Below are positions 43,631-53,034 of a stretch of 64,000 bases of DNA, in pieces; the stretch's first letter is position 1; every line of letters starts with the position of its first letter. The DNA comes from Pectobacterium aquaticum. Its GTDB lineage: Bacteria; Pseudomonadota; Gammaproteobacteria; Enterobacterales; Enterobacteriaceae. Location: NCBI RefSeq assembly GCF_003382565.3, contig NZ_CP086253.1:124001-188000 (forward strand), in the 5' to 3' direction. The translations under genes were made by a program, and so were the position numbers. The notes below the pieces were generated by a model. It was not told the DNA's origin, ran no database searches, and saw only the letters and a list, made by a program, of their open reading frames with translations.

Positions 43631-44116
43631 TTATTCAATATCCAGCGGGTCTTCCGCCAAAATAATACCGGTATTATCGGCATACAGATGGTCACCGGAG
43701 AAAAAAGTGACACCACCGAAGTTGACGCGAATATCGCTCTCGCCGATGCCTTCGCTACCCGCGCCGACCGGAATGGCCGCCATCGCCTGAATACCGATAT
43801 CCAGCTCGGCCAAATCGTCAACCTGACGCACCGCGCCATAAACGACAATGCCTTCCCACTCGTTTTGCGTCGCTAACCGAGCGATTTCCGCGTTAATCAA
43901 CGCGCGGCGCACGGAGCCTCCGCCATCGATCACCAGCACGCGCCCGAGACCGTTCTCTTCAAGGAGATCGAACAGCAGGCCGTTATCTTCAAAACATTTC
44001 ACTGTGGTGATTTTGCCACCAAATGAAGTACGCCCGCCAAAATTAGAGAACAGAGGCTCAACAACATTCACCTCTTCGTGGTAGATATCGCACAGTTCGG
44101 AAGTATCGTATTTCAT
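43631..44116 (-). CDS. rraA: RNase E regulator RraA
   Basis: A 161-residue trimeric protein that binds the RNase E scaffold region and DEAD-box helicases and slows RNA decay. Family segments are SNFGGRTSFGGKITTVKCFEDNG near residue 24 and VLVIDGGGSVRRALI near 60. Related proteins are aldolases with a metal site, but RraA lacks that activity. Transcribed away from menA, as in E. coli, where menA and rraA are neighbours. Confidence 0.95.
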   Translation of the reverse strand: MKYDTSELCDIYHEEVNVVEPLFSNFGGRTSFGGKITTVKCFEDNGLLFDLLEENGLGRVLVIDGGGSVRRALINAEIARLATQNEWEGIVVYGAVRQVDDLAELDIGIQAMAAIPVGAGSEGIGESDIRVNFGGVTFFSGDHLYADNTGIILAEDPLDIE

Positions 44117-44250
44117 AGGATTAACGTCTGTTTGCCGCCGGAATCATGAGTATATCCCTTTCTGGCGGCTGTTGGCAAAATCATCAAATGTTAACTTGAT
44201 GCGTATCAGTAAATACGCACCGCTTTTCGCCTGTGCTTACTTTACCCGCA

Positions 44251-45168
44251 CTAACTCAATATCACGCCGACAGCGAACAGAATGTTGGTCAGCAGCGCGC
44301 CTTTCACCGTTTTTTCCAGCATCGGACGCATACTGAATGCGCTGGTTTCACGCAGTACATAGCGTGCCTGCTGAATGAGTAACGGAAGCGTCAGAATAAA
44401 GAGCCAGCCTGCCAGACTGTGCAGATAAAACGTTGCAAACAGACCGAGACAAACCGGAGCCAGCAACAGCAGCATCGTATGGTAGAAGCGCGCTTTTTCC
44501 GCTCCAAGACGCACTGCCAACGTGTTTTTTCCGCTGATGCGATCGTTATCGATATCGCGCAGGTTATTGATATTCAATACCGCCGTCGCCAACAGACCGC
44601 AGGCCGTTGCTGGCAGCATCACGACGCTGTCGAAATACCCCGTTTGCAGGTAATACGACCCTGCGACGCTGAGCCAGCCGAAAAAGATCAGCACCGAAAT
44701 ATCGCCAAGTCCGATGTAACCGTAGGGCTTGTTGCCAACGGTATAGGTGATGGCGGCGAAAATCGCCAGCAGCCCCAGAATCAGGAAACCAAAGATATCC
44801 GCTGGCTTTTCACACGCCAGAATCACCAAGCTCACACCGGAAATGATGGTGAGTGCCACGGTCACGATTAGCGCATTGCGTAGCTGTGCCAGTGTAATCG
44901 CTCCGGTCTGAATACCGCGCAACGGCCCGATGCGTTCCTCGGTATCGCTGCCTTTTATCGCATCCCCATAGTCGTTCGCCAGATTGGAAAGGATTTGCAG
45001 CAGTCCGGCTGTTAACAACGCCAGTAATGCTACGCCCGGTTTAAAGCTGCTATGCCAGCTCGCGATCGCCGAGCCGGTGACGATGGACGCAAAAGCTAAT
45101 GGCAACGTCTTTGGACGCAGGCTATCCAGCCAGGCTTTGGTTTTGCTGCTATGGGTCGATAAGGTCAT
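44251..45168 (-). CDS. menA: 1,4-dihydroxy-2-naphthoate polyprenyltransferase MenA
   Basis: Membrane UbiA-family prenyltransferase that makes demethylmenaquinone. 305 residues from the ATG at 45168. The two Asp-rich motifs are NLANDYGDAIKGSDT near residue 63 and NINNLRDIDNDRISGKN near 200; about nine membrane segments. WLDSLRPKTLPLAFA is the typical start. The frame runs up to 45210, but the extra residues are unlike the family. Located between rraA and hslU. Confidence 0.95.
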   Translation of the reverse strand: MTLSTHSSKTKAWLDSLRPKTLPLAFASIVTGSAIASWHSSFKPGVALLALLTAGLLQILSNLANDYGDAIKGSDTEERIGPLRGIQTGAITLAQLRNALIVTVALTIISGVSLVILACEKPADIFGFLILGLLAIFAAITYTVGNKPYGYIGLGDISVLIFFGWLSVAGSYYLQTGYFDSVVMLPATACGLLATAVLNINNLRDIDNDRISGKNTLAVRLGAEKARFYHTMLLLLAPVCLGLFATFYLHSLAGWLFILTLPLLIQQARYVLRETSAFSMRPMLEKTVKGALLTNILFAVGVILS

Positions 45169-45252
45169 GGTGTGCTTCAATTTTATTGACGATTCAATTG
45201 CGTGAATCATCCGTTTATAAACAAGAAAAGTCAGTGATGGCGCGTCAGAAAC

Positions 45253-45280
45253 AAAAGTGGGAGGCCAACGCCTCCCACTT
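45253..45280 (-). terminator. hslVU terminator
   Basis: AAAGTGGGAGGC-CAAC-GCCTCCCACTTT; on the minus strand it runs into TTTTGTTTC. About 30 bp past the hslU stop. Confidence 0.85.
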
Positions 45281-45311
45281 TATCGTTAATCGTGCGATCC
45301 GCGAAAACGGA

Positions 45312-46643
45312 TTATAAGATAAATCGACTCAGATCTTCATCTGCTACTAATTCATCCAGATGATTACGTACGTAATCTGCGTCAATGGTAACACTTTGAC
45401 CGTTCATTTCGCTGGCGTCGTAAGACACGTCCTCGATCAGACGCTCCATCACAGTATGCAGACGGCGTGCACCGATATTTTCGGTGCTTTCGTTGACCTG
45501 CCAGGCGGCTTCGGCAATACGGCGGATACCATCGGGGGTGAACGAAATATTCACGCCTTCCGTCGCCATCAGCGCTTTGTACTGCTCGGTCAGCGAGGCG
45601 CTGGGTTCCGTCAGGATGCGCTCGAAATCTTCTGTGGTCAGCGCCTGCAACTCTACGCGAATCGGCAGACGCCCCTGCAATTCTGGAATCAGATCGGACG
45701 GGCTGGCAACCTGGAATGCGCCGGATGCGATAAACAGAATGTGGTCAGTTTTGACCATGCCGTGCTTGGTGGACACGGTGCAGCCTTCGACCAGCGGCAG
45801 CAGGTCGCGCTGAACGCCTTCACGGGAAACATCTGGGCCGGAGCTTTCGCCACGCTTACAGATTTTGTCGATCTCATCGATGAACACGATACCGTGCTGT
45901 TCAACAGCTTCAATCGCCTGCTGTTTCAGCTCTTCCGGGTTCACCAGCTTGGCGGCTTCTTCTTCTATCAGCAGCTTGAAGGCGTCTTTAATTTTGACCT
46001 TACGGGCTTTCTGCTTCTGTCCTGCCAGGTTCTGGAACATGGACTGGAGCTGGTTGGTCATCTCTTCCATGCCCGGAGGAGCCATGATCTCTACGCCAAC
46101 GGGAGCGGCTGCCAGATCGATCTCGATCTCTTTGTCATCCAACTGGCCTTCACGCAGTTTCTTGCGGAATGCCTGACGGGTTGAAGACGGCTCCGGTGTG
46201 CTTTCAGCCTGTCCCCAGTTGTTTTTCGCGGGGGGAATCAACACGTCCAGAATGCGGTCTTCCGCCATCTCTTCCGCACGGAAGCGGTTTTTTTCGATGG
46301 ACTGAAGGCGCACCATTTTGATCGCGGAATCTGTCAGATCGCGGATAATAGAGTCAACTTCTTTACCGACATAGCCGACTTCGGTGAATTTGGTGGCTTC
46401 CACTTTGATGAACGGTGCGTTGGCTAGCTTCGCCAGACGACGAGCGATTTCGGTTTTACCGACGCCGGTCGGGCCGATCATGAGAATGTTTTTAGGCGTC
46501 ACTTCATGACGAAGTGCTTCGTCCAACTGCATACGGCGCCAGCGGTTACGCAGCGCGATGGAAACGGCGCGTTTCGCTTTATGCTGGCCGATGATATAGC
46601 TGTCGAGCTCGCTGACTATCTCGCGCGGGGTCATTTCAGACAT
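45312..46643 (-). CDS. hslU: HslU ATPase of the HslVU protease
   Basis: AAA+ unfoldase of 443 residues that feeds substrates to HslV. It begins MSEMTPREIVSELDSYIIGQ. Walker A GPTGVGKTE is near residue 57, the pore loop GYVG near 90, an inserted I domain spans about 110-240, Walker B VFIDEIDKI is near 252, and the C-terminus DLSRFIL docks into HslV. It follows hslV by 9 bp. Heat-shock gene in E. coli. Confidence 0.98.
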   Translation of the reverse strand: MSEMTPREIVSELDSYIIGQHKAKRAVSIALRNRWRRMQLDEALRHEVTPKNILMIGPTGVGKTEIARRLAKLANAPFIKVEATKFTEVGYVGKEVDSIIRDLTDSAIKMVRLQSIEKNRFRAEEMAEDRILDVLIPPAKNNWGQAESTPEPSSTRQAFRKKLREGQLDDKEIEIDLAAAPVGVEIMAPPGMEEMTNQLQSMFQNLAGQKQKARKVKIKDAFKLLIEEEAAKLVNPEELKQQAIEAVEQHGIVFIDEIDKICKRGESSGPDVSREGVQRDLLPLVEGCTVSTKHGMVKTDHILFIASGAFQVASPSDLIPELQGRLPIRVELQALTTEDFERILTEPSASLTEQYKALMATEGVNISFTPDGIRRIAEAAWQVNESTENIGARRLHTVMERLIEDVSYDASEMNGQSVTIDADYVRNHLDELVADEDLSRFIL

Positions 46644-46652
46644 AGTTGATCC

Positions 46653-47183
46653 TTACGCCTTGGAGGCTAATTCTTCTATCGTGTGGAACTGATTGGTGTA
46701 GATACAGATGTCGCCAGCAATCCCCAGAGATTTCTCGACGATATCACGCGCACCCAGCTCTGTGTTTTCCAGTAAAGCACGCGCTGCGGCCTGTGCATAA
46801 GGACCGCCGGAACCAATCGCGATCAGATCGTTTTCAGGCTGCACGACATCGCCATTACCGGTAATGATCAGCGAGGCGTTTTCGTCCGCAACGGCTAACA
46901 GGGCTTCCAGCTTGCGTAGCATACGGTCGGTACGCCAGTCTTTCGCCAGCTCGACGGCCGCTTTTACCAGATGACCTTGATGCAATTCCAGCTTGCGCTC
47001 AAAAAGCTCAAAAAGGGTGAAGGCATCCGCCGTACCGCCTGCGAAGCCCGCGATGACGCGGTCATGGTAGAGACGACGCACTTTACGCACGTTGCCTTTC
47101 ATCACGGTGTTGCCCAGAGTGGCTTGTCCATCACCGCCAATGACCACCTGGCCGTTGCGGCGTACGCTTACAATTGTTGTCAC
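46653..47183 (-). CDS. hslV: HslV peptidase of the HslVU protease
   Basis: Proteasome-related Thr protease of 176 residues, forming double hexamers. After removal of Met1 the nucleophile is Thr2 (TTIVSVRRNGQVVIGGDGQA). The segments FAGGTADAFTLFELFE and IGSGGPYAQAAARAL are typical. First gene of the hslVU pair. Confidence 0.98.
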   Translation of the reverse strand: MTTIVSVRRNGQVVIGGDGQATLGNTVMKGNVRKVRRLYHDRVIAGFAGGTADAFTLFELFERKLELHQGHLVKAAVELAKDWRTDRMLRKLEALLAVADENASLIITGNGDVVQPENDLIAIGSGGPYAQAAARALLENTELGARDIVEKSLGIAGDICIYTNQFHTIEELASKA

Positions 47184-47266
47184 GAGTCAGTCCCCGTTTG
47201 AAGAAAAAGATCCCCGCATGATTCGGGGCACATTGATTTTATAGATGGGGGAAAGCGTGGGGTTTT

Positions 47267-48142
47267 TCAACCCCCGCTGGCAAGAGGAATACAGTTTGAT
47301 GCGCCTGCGCCTTTAAGACGTTGGATCATGCTATCTGCGGCAGCACGGGTGTTATAAGGCCCAAGCAGAATACGGTTCCAGCCGCCGTTAGAGGTGATGC
47401 GGCTTTCGATACCGGCAAACGCCAGCTGTGCTCTTACCGATTCTGCAGGGTCCATCGTTTTGAAGGAGCCACACTGAATCGCCCAGTGTTGGACTTTCTC
47501 GACTTTTGGCGCTTCAGGCTGTTTAACTGGCAGTTGCTTCGGTGCTTCCTGTCTTGGTGCTTCTTGTTTTGGCATGTCTTGTCTGGAAACAACAGGCGCC
47601 GTTTGCGTGACTACAGGCGCCCGCGTGGTGGGCTGAGTCGTTACGACAGGCGGCTGCTGCATTAATTGCGTCGGTGGCTTAATCGTTACCTGCGAGCGCG
47701 GAATCTGCGTCTGGTCGTTATACGGCACCTCGGAAAGCTGCGTTGGCTGACGACGCATATCAGACTGCATCTGTTCCAACAACTGGCGCTGCTCGTCCGT
47801 CAACTGCACCGGCGACTGAATCTCGCCACCCGCGGAAGGCTCCGTTGGCGTGGTGACGCCCAACTGACGGTTTTCCAGTTCTTTAATATAGCGCCAGCGT
47901 TCTTCCGGCTTGGGTGGCAGTCCGTTACCTTTGCCTGCATTCTGATGCGGCAGGACGGGGGATTCGTCCGGTTTATTATGGGCGATAAAGTACAGACCGC
48001 CTGCGAAGGTGACCAAAACGGCAACAGCGAGTGCGACCATCGTTTTGGACGCGCCTGAAGCGTTGCTTTTTTTCCGGCTATTTGTCGTTTTCCGATGCGT
48101 TCCTGATGAACGTCCTCGGCTCACGTAGTCTCTTTGTGCCAC
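47267..48142 (-). CDS. ftsN: cell division protein FtsN, GTG start
   Basis: Late divisome protein that triggers septal peptidoglycan synthesis. 291 residues from a GTG at 48142 (VAQRDYVSRG, as in E. coli FtsN). One membrane segment near residues 37-55, the essential periplasmic helix EERWRYIKELENRQ near 82-95, a Pro/Gln-rich linker, and a C-terminal SPOR domain (about 215-291, WAIQCGSF to NCIPLASGG) that binds denuded glycan. The frame continues to 48289, but that part lies in the gap before cytR. No strong ribosome site is seen. Confidence 0.93.
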   Translation of the reverse strand: MAQRDYVSRGRSSGTHRKTTNSRKKSNASGASKTMVALAVAVLVTFAGGLYFIAHNKPDESPVLPHQNAGKGNGLPPKPEERWRYIKELENRQLGVTTPTEPSAGGEIQSPVQLTDEQRQLLEQMQSDMRRQPTQLSEVPYNDQTQIPRSQVTIKPPTQLMQQPPVVTTQPTTRAPVVTQTAPVVSRQDMPKQEAPRQEAPKQLPVKQPEAPKVEKVQHWAIQCGSFKTMDPAESVRAQLAFAGIESRITSNGGWNRILLGPYNTRAAADSMIQRLKGAGASNCIPLASGG

Positions 48143-48230
48143 TGTCGTTTCGCTGTGAATTGATAGGTAAATAACATAATTAGGGGGTAATGTTACTGAA
48201 CCCTCAAATATTTGACCAGCACCTGAAGTC

Positions 48231-49274
48231 TTAAAGCCGGTTACGGGCGTAATTCGGGGCGGCGACGCTGTCGCGTATGACCAGCTCACTGGATAACAGA
48301 CGGGAACCGCTTTGTACCGTGTTACCTTGCAACTGTTCTAAGAGTAGCAGCATTGCCTCGCGTCCGATCTGATAACGAGGCTGGGCGACAGAAGTCAGAG
48401 GTGGCCAGCTGTACTGCGCCTGTTCGATATCATCGAAACCGATAACGGAGAGATCGCGTGGGATGTCCAGCCCCATCTTTCTGGCCTGCGCCAGAACACC
48501 CAATGCCATGAGGTCGCTGTGACAGAAGATTGCGCTGGGCGGTTGCGGGTGCTGCATCAGCGCAATCAGGCCGTTAATCCCAGTTTCGTAGTTGAAATCG
48601 CCTCGAAAAATGTACTGGTTATCGATCAGAATTCCATTGCGGCGCAAGGCCTGAATGTACCCCTGCAGGCGATATTGGCTCAGGTGCATGTGCTCCGGAC
48701 CCGCAATGCAGGCGATGCGCTGATGACCCGCCTGATAAAGATAATGTACGGCTTCAAAGGCGGCGGTCAGGTTATCAATATGCACGGTGGGCAGCGCCAG
48801 ATCCGGTGAGAACTCATTCGCCATCACCATCGGCGGCAGATTACGCTGCTCTTCCTGGCCTGCGTCAAACGGCAGATTGGAGCCGAGTAACACCATGCCG
48901 TCGATCTGCTTGGTAATAATCAGGTCGACGAAGGTTTTTTCTTTTTGATGTTGGTGAGCGCAATCGCCAATCAACACCAGATAGCCGTGTTCGGCTGCCG
49001 TTTCCTCGATCCCGCGAAATATTTCGGAGAAATAGGGATCGCAGATATCCGGGACGATCGTCAGGATCGTGCGCGATTCGTTACGTTTGAGATTCCTGTT
49101 GAGCGTGTGGGGCGAATAGCCAACGGCGATGACGGCCTGCTCGACCTTCCTACGGGTGGTCGCAGAGACTTTCTCTGGGTTCATTAACGTTCGGGATACG
49201 GTCGCGGTGGAAACCCCCGCTTCATCCGCCACGTCTTTCATCGTCGCCGTGGTGACGCCTTTCTTTTGCTTCAA
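48231..49274 (-). CDS. cytR: nucleoside-gene repressor CytR, TTG start
   Basis: LacI-family repressor that co-operates with CRP at deo, cdd, udp and nup promoters and responds to cytidine. The HTH is TMKDVADEAGVSTATVSRTL at about 11-30. The effector domain carries SRTILTIVPDICDPYFSEI, matching E. coli CytR closely. I place the start at a TTG (49274) preceded by AAGGAG at good spacing, giving 347 residues; no ATG fits between it and the HTH. The open frame to 49418 is unlike the family. Gene order ftsN-cytR-priA is conserved. Confidence 0.93.
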   Translation of the reverse strand: MKQKKGVTTATMKDVADEAGVSTATVSRTLMNPEKVSATTRRKVEQAVIAVGYSPHTLNRNLKRNESRTILTIVPDICDPYFSEIFRGIEETAAEHGYLVLIGDCAHQHQKEKTFVDLIITKQIDGMVLLGSNLPFDAGQEEQRNLPPMVMANEFSPDLALPTVHIDNLTAAFEAVHYLYQAGHQRIACIAGPEHMHLSQYRLQGYIQALRRNGILIDNQYIFRGDFNYETGINGLIALMQHPQPPSAIFCHSDLMALGVLAQARKMGLDIPRDLSVIGFDDIEQAQYSWPPLTSVAQPRYQIGREAMLLLLEQLQGNTVQSGSRLLSSELVIRDSVAAPNYARNRL

Positions 49275-49500
49275 CGCTTTTCTCCTTGCGTCAGCGTTAA
49301 CTGGCGCTGACTGCCAGCAGAACGCTCCTGTCTGCTGACTTTCTATGATTATGGGTATCGCTTTTCTGCGCAGACAGTGATAACAGATTGAACGCAGGTT
49401 TTGTTGCTTAATTTGCACAAAAAGTGTGATGAATATCGTGTTCTCGACGCCGATCGCAAAAAATGCGTGGCAAGAAACCGAAATGATCTAACAGGAAGCG

Positions 49501-51699
49501 CTAACCGTCCGTGGGGTCGACATCCAGCATCCATTTCACTTTACGCGCCTGCGGCAGCGTACCGATTAGCGTCAGCGACGTTCTGACCAGTTTCTGCAAT
49601 AGCGCTCTGGAAGGGTGCTGTAGTAAAAGCTGCCAGCGGAAGCGCCCCGCGCGTTTGGGTTGTAAAGCAGGTACCGGGCCCAGTAACCAGAGTGATTCAT
49701 CTCGCAGCGGGCTCGCCTCCAGCAAATTACGCAATTGCTGAAGGAATAAGGCGGCCTGCTGATTATCGTGATCGTCAGCGCGAAAGAGGATATGGCTGGT
49801 AAACGGCGGCAGAAAAACGCTTTTTCGTTCGGTAAGCGCCTGGCTGGCAAAGGCATCGTAGCCCTGTTGCAGCAGCGTTTGTAATAGCGGATGTTCCGGA
49901 TGGTGAGTTTGCAGTGCCACTTCGCCCGCCTTGCCCGCACGTCCTGCGCGACCCGCCACCTGAGTATAGAGCTGCGCAAAACGCTCGGCTGCGCGGAAGT
50001 CGGCAGAGAACAGCGACCCGTCAACGTCCAGCAAAGCGACCAGCGTCACGTCAGGGAAGTGATGCCCTTTCGCCAACATCTGTGTGCCGATGAGAAGGCG
50101 TGCACCTCCCTGCCTGACCTGCGAGAGCTGCTGCTCAAGCGCCCCTTTACGGCTGGTGGTATCACGGTCGATGCGGGTGATCGGGACATCTGGAAAGATC
50201 GGCGCAAGGCTTTGTTCCAACTGCTCGGTTCCCAGACCTACGGGCACCATATTGGTCGAGCCGCAGCCGGGGCACTGTTGTGGAACCGGACGCTGACTGT
50301 CGCAGTGGTGGCAGCGCAACATCTTCTGATGCTGGTGGTAGGTATAGTAGTGATCGCAGCGCTGACACTCTGCAATCCAGCCGCACTCGTGGCACATCAC
50401 CACGGGGGCGAACCCGCGCCGATTGAGGAACAAAATAACCTGATTATCGTTCGTTAGATGGTGGCGGATACGGGTAATCAACGGCTGGGATAACCCGGCT
50501 GTTAACGGCAGCCCTTTCAGATCGATGATGTGCTGTTTGGCGAGCGCGGCATTACCCGCTCTTTTGGTCAGATTCAAGCGTCGATACTTGCCGATCTGGA
50601 CGTTATACAGCGTTTCCAGCGCGGGCGTCGCCGTCCCCATGACGATGGGAATGTCTTCTTCTCTGGCGCGGAACACCGCCAAATCACGGGCGTGATAGCG
50701 CCAGCCTTCCTGCTGTTTGTAGGAACTGTCGTGTTCTTCATCGATCACAATCAGCCCCAAACGGGCAAAGGGCGTAAATAACGCTGACCGCGTTCCGATG
50801 ACGATAGCCGCTTCACCGCTGCGGGCGCGTAGCCAGACGGCGAGGCGTTCGCTGTCGTTGAGTGCCGAGTGCAGCACCTCCACCGGAGCGTTAAACCGCT
50901 CGCGAAAGCGGGCGATCGTTTGCGGCGTCAGGCCAATCTCCGGCACTAACACCAGCGCTTGCTTGCCCTGTGCCAGCACGTTTTCCAACACGCTGAGATA
51001 GACTTCCGTTTTGCCCGAACCGGTGATGCCTGCGAGCAGCCAGGCGGCAAAGTGGTTATCTTCGCTGCGGATCGCGCCGACAGCAGTGGCCTGTTCGGTA
51101 TTCAGGCGTAGGCGGTCGGTTGCCAGACTAAAACTTTGACGCCAGTCGTGAAGCGTTTGCTCTGCGGCCTGTAATTCGCACAGCCCTTTGCTACGCAGCG
51201 CCTGCAATGCTGTCTCCGTCAGCCCGATTTCGCTCACCTGATGGCGATAAAGCGGCGACTGAAGTAAGGCCGCCAGCGCCTGCTGCTGTTTTGCCGCGCG
51301 TTTGAGCGTGCTGAGCGGCGTCGCTCGGCCTTGTTCGGTGGCAAACCACTGCCAGAGCGGCGCGCGGTGTGCAGGTTTCCCCTGACGCAGTAGTATCGGC
51401 AGCGCATGGAACAGGACTTCGCCAATTGGATAATGATAGTACTCAACTGCCCACAGCAAAATGCGCCACAGGCTGGGCGGGAACAGTGGCTGCTCGTCCA
51501 GCACGTCATGCACGGGTTTTAATTGCTCAAGCGGAAGGTCGCTGGTGTTGCTCAGAGCCGTAATAATGCCGATCGCTTTACGGTGACCAAAGGAGACGCT
51601 GACGCGTGCGCCGACCTGCGGAGTCACGCCTCCTGCGGGTAGCAAATAATCGAATGTACGTGCCAATGGCACGGGCAAAGCGACCTGAGCGACAGACAT
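49501..51699 (-). CDS. priA: primosomal replication-restart helicase PriA
   Basis: Superfamily-2 3'-5' helicase of 732 residues that recognises stalled forks and reloads DnaB. The N-terminal 3'-end-binding domain starts SVAQVALPVPLARTFDYLLP. Walker A GITGSGKTEVYL is near residue 228 and the DEEH box VIDEEHDSSYK near 320. Eight zinc cysteines lie in the CHECGW to CPGCGS segment near 437-480. GRAGRAGKAG and the C-terminal domain follow. Start and length match the E. coli protein. Confidence 0.97.
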   Translation of the reverse strand: MSVAQVALPVPLARTFDYLLPAGGVTPQVGARVSVSFGHRKAIGIITALSNTSDLPLEQLKPVHDVLDEQPLFPPSLWRILLWAVEYYHYPIGEVLFHALPILLRQGKPAHRAPLWQWFATEQGRATPLSTLKRAAKQQQALAALLQSPLYRHQVSEIGLTETALQALRSKGLCELQAAEQTLHDWRQSFSLATDRLRLNTEQATAVGAIRSEDNHFAAWLLAGITGSGKTEVYLSVLENVLAQGKQALVLVPEIGLTPQTIARFRERFNAPVEVLHSALNDSERLAVWLRARSGEAAIVIGTRSALFTPFARLGLIVIDEEHDSSYKQQEGWRYHARDLAVFRAREEDIPIVMGTATPALETLYNVQIGKYRRLNLTKRAGNAALAKQHIIDLKGLPLTAGLSQPLITRIRHHLTNDNQVILFLNRRGFAPVVMCHECGWIAECQRCDHYYTYHQHQKMLRCHHCDSQRPVPQQCPGCGSTNMVPVGLGTEQLEQSLAPIFPDVPITRIDRDTTSRKGALEQQLSQVRQGGARLLIGTQMLAKGHHFPDVTLVALLDVDGSLFSADFRAAERFAQLYTQVAGRAGRAGKAGEVALQTHHPEHPLLQTLLQQGYDAFASQALTERKSVFLPPFTSHILFRADDHDNQQAALFLQQLRNLLEASPLRDESLWLLGPVPALQPKRAGRFRWQLLLQHPSRALLQKLVRTSLTLIGTLPQARKVKWMLDVDPTDG

Positions 51700-51970
51700 A
51701 ACCTCTCCGTGATAGTCGACGTGATTTGCGTGGCGATCAATGACATAACCGAGCGGTTTGTATCATGTGCGACGCAGGGTGAAAATAAGGCAAGGCGCTA
51801 GTGTACATGCTGCGAGGGATAATGTGTGGATGCGATTGCATCGTGGTAGCGGATTCTGTATGATCCGCCGCCATTATGCCATTTGCATAATGAAACTTAC
51901 TTATACAACTTTCGTGTGGTGTCTGGCGGAACAGGGCTGGATAGCGACACGGCCTTAACTGAGGTTTCCC

Positions 51971-52186
51971 ATGAAAAAAGGTATTCACCCGAATTATTCT
52001 GCAGTTACTGTAACTTGCTCTTGCGGTAACGTGATCAAAACCCACTCTACTGTGGGCCGTGACCTGAACCTGGACGTTTGTGGCGAATGCCACCCGTTCT
52101 ACACTGGCAAACAACGTGATGTTGCAACCGGTGGCCGTGTTGACCGCTTCAACAAGCGTTTCTCCGTTCCAGGCGCTAAAAAATAA
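51971..52186 (+). CDS. rpmE: 50S ribosomal protein L31 (zinc type)
   Basis: A 71-residue ribosomal protein bridging the subunits. Cys16, Cys18, Cys37 and Cys40 form the zinc site, so this is the zinc-dependent C+ paralogue that Zur-regulated YkgM replaces under zinc shortage. It begins MKKGIHPNYSAVTVTCSCGN. Divergent from priA, as in E. coli. A strong terminator follows. Confidence 0.97.
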   Translation: MKKGIHPNYSAVTVTCSCGNVIKTHSTVGRDLNLDVCGECHPFYTGKQRDVATGGRVDRFNKRFSVPGAKK

Positions 52187-52220
52187 GTTTTACTGGCCAA
52201 TTGGTACAGTAACTTTCTGC

Positions 52221-52249
52221 AAAGGCACCGAATGGTGCCTTTGTTGTTT
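52221..52249 (+). terminator. rpmE terminator
   Basis: AAAGGCACC-GAAT-GGTGCCTTT followed by GTTGTTT. Confidence 0.88.
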
Positions 52250-52282
52250 CTGGCGTATCAGCATTGTTCATCGAGAAATTGT

Positions 52283-52693
52283 TCATCGAGAAGACGAGAT
52301 TCGTTCTAATGCCGCCTGTGCGAGAAAACCCGAACGACTTTTAAATTCTGGGTTACTCGCCACGCAACGATCAATGCGGTCAATCAGCGACTTAGGCAGC
52401 GTGACGTTAATTTTTTCTGAACCGCCCATTAAACGCGTCACATCAATATCAACAACCGCCCACGTGTACCCAGCGTATTCTGCGTTTTTTGCTAGTTGGC
52501 CTACTGACGACACGGTGGGAATATCCTGACCCATCTCGATCAGCAGTTCGATATGTCCGGTAATCGCCTCTTTAGCATTCGCGATGGCATCGTCTAGCGT
52601 ATCGCCTGCAGAAAAACAGCCCGGTAGATCTGGCACGGTTACACCGTATGCGTGGGTATCGTCGCCTGCTTCAATTGCAATCGGATAAAACAT
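52283..52693 (-). CDS. hicB: HicB-family antitoxin
   Basis: A 136-residue antitoxin. The N-terminal partial RNase-H-fold domain has DTHAYGVTVPDLPGCFSAGD and TLDDAIANAKEAI, the HicB signatures. The C-terminal ribbon-helix-helix (INVTLPKSLIDRIDRCVASN, then SRSGFLAQAALERI) binds the operator. Starts at the ATG at 52693, downstream of hicA on the same strand. With hicA broken this is now an orphan antitoxin. Confidence 0.93.
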   Translation of the reverse strand: MFYPIAIEAGDDTHAYGVTVPDLPGCFSAGDTLDDAIANAKEAITGHIELLIEMGQDIPTVSSVGQLAKNAEYAGYTWAVVDIDVTRLMGGSEKINVTLPKSLIDRIDRCVASNPEFKSRSGFLAQAALERISSSR

Positions 52694-52720
52694 AATTAAG
52701 CCTCTTCGAGTCAGCGATGA

Positions 52721-52935
52721 TCATATTCCTGCCTGTTTCCTGATGCTTTTTACCGTGCCTATCGGTAAATCCTTCTTCGGGTGGGGGATGGTGACTAACC
52801 CCGGTTTGCTGGGGTGCATAAGATGGTGACTAACCCCGGTTTGCTGGGGTGCATAAAATGGTGGTGGCTTCCGTTCACTCTTATCAGCTCCCACCCATCG
52901 GCCTTGATTTCTGCTATTAACGTCCTGCTATCCAT
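52721..52935 (-). pseudogene. hicA: hicA toxin disrupted by a 35-bp duplication
   Basis: Read with one repeat copy removed, the minus strand encodes a normal 59-residue HicA: MDSRTLIAEIKADGWELIRV, then NGSHHHFMHPSKPGLVTIPH and PKKDLPIGTVKSIRKQAGI. With both copies present the frame shifts after GLVTI and stops after about 46 residues. The catalytic GSHHH histidine stays, but the terminal strand-helix part (HPKKDLPIGTVKSI) is lost. This would be expected to abolish folding and activity. Confidence 0.88.
52787..52856. repeat. 35-bp perfect tandem duplication inside hicA
   Basis: Positions 52787-52821 and 52822-52856 are identical. As 35 is not a multiple of three, the duplication shifts the hicA frame. 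Confidence 0.95.
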
Positions 52936-53034
52936 CCCTGCACCCCGTTGCCCTTTACTACGATAACGATAACCCCGATAACTCCATCTGGCAATATTTT
53001 GGGGTTATTGGGGTTATTTTTAAGCCTGCATTTT

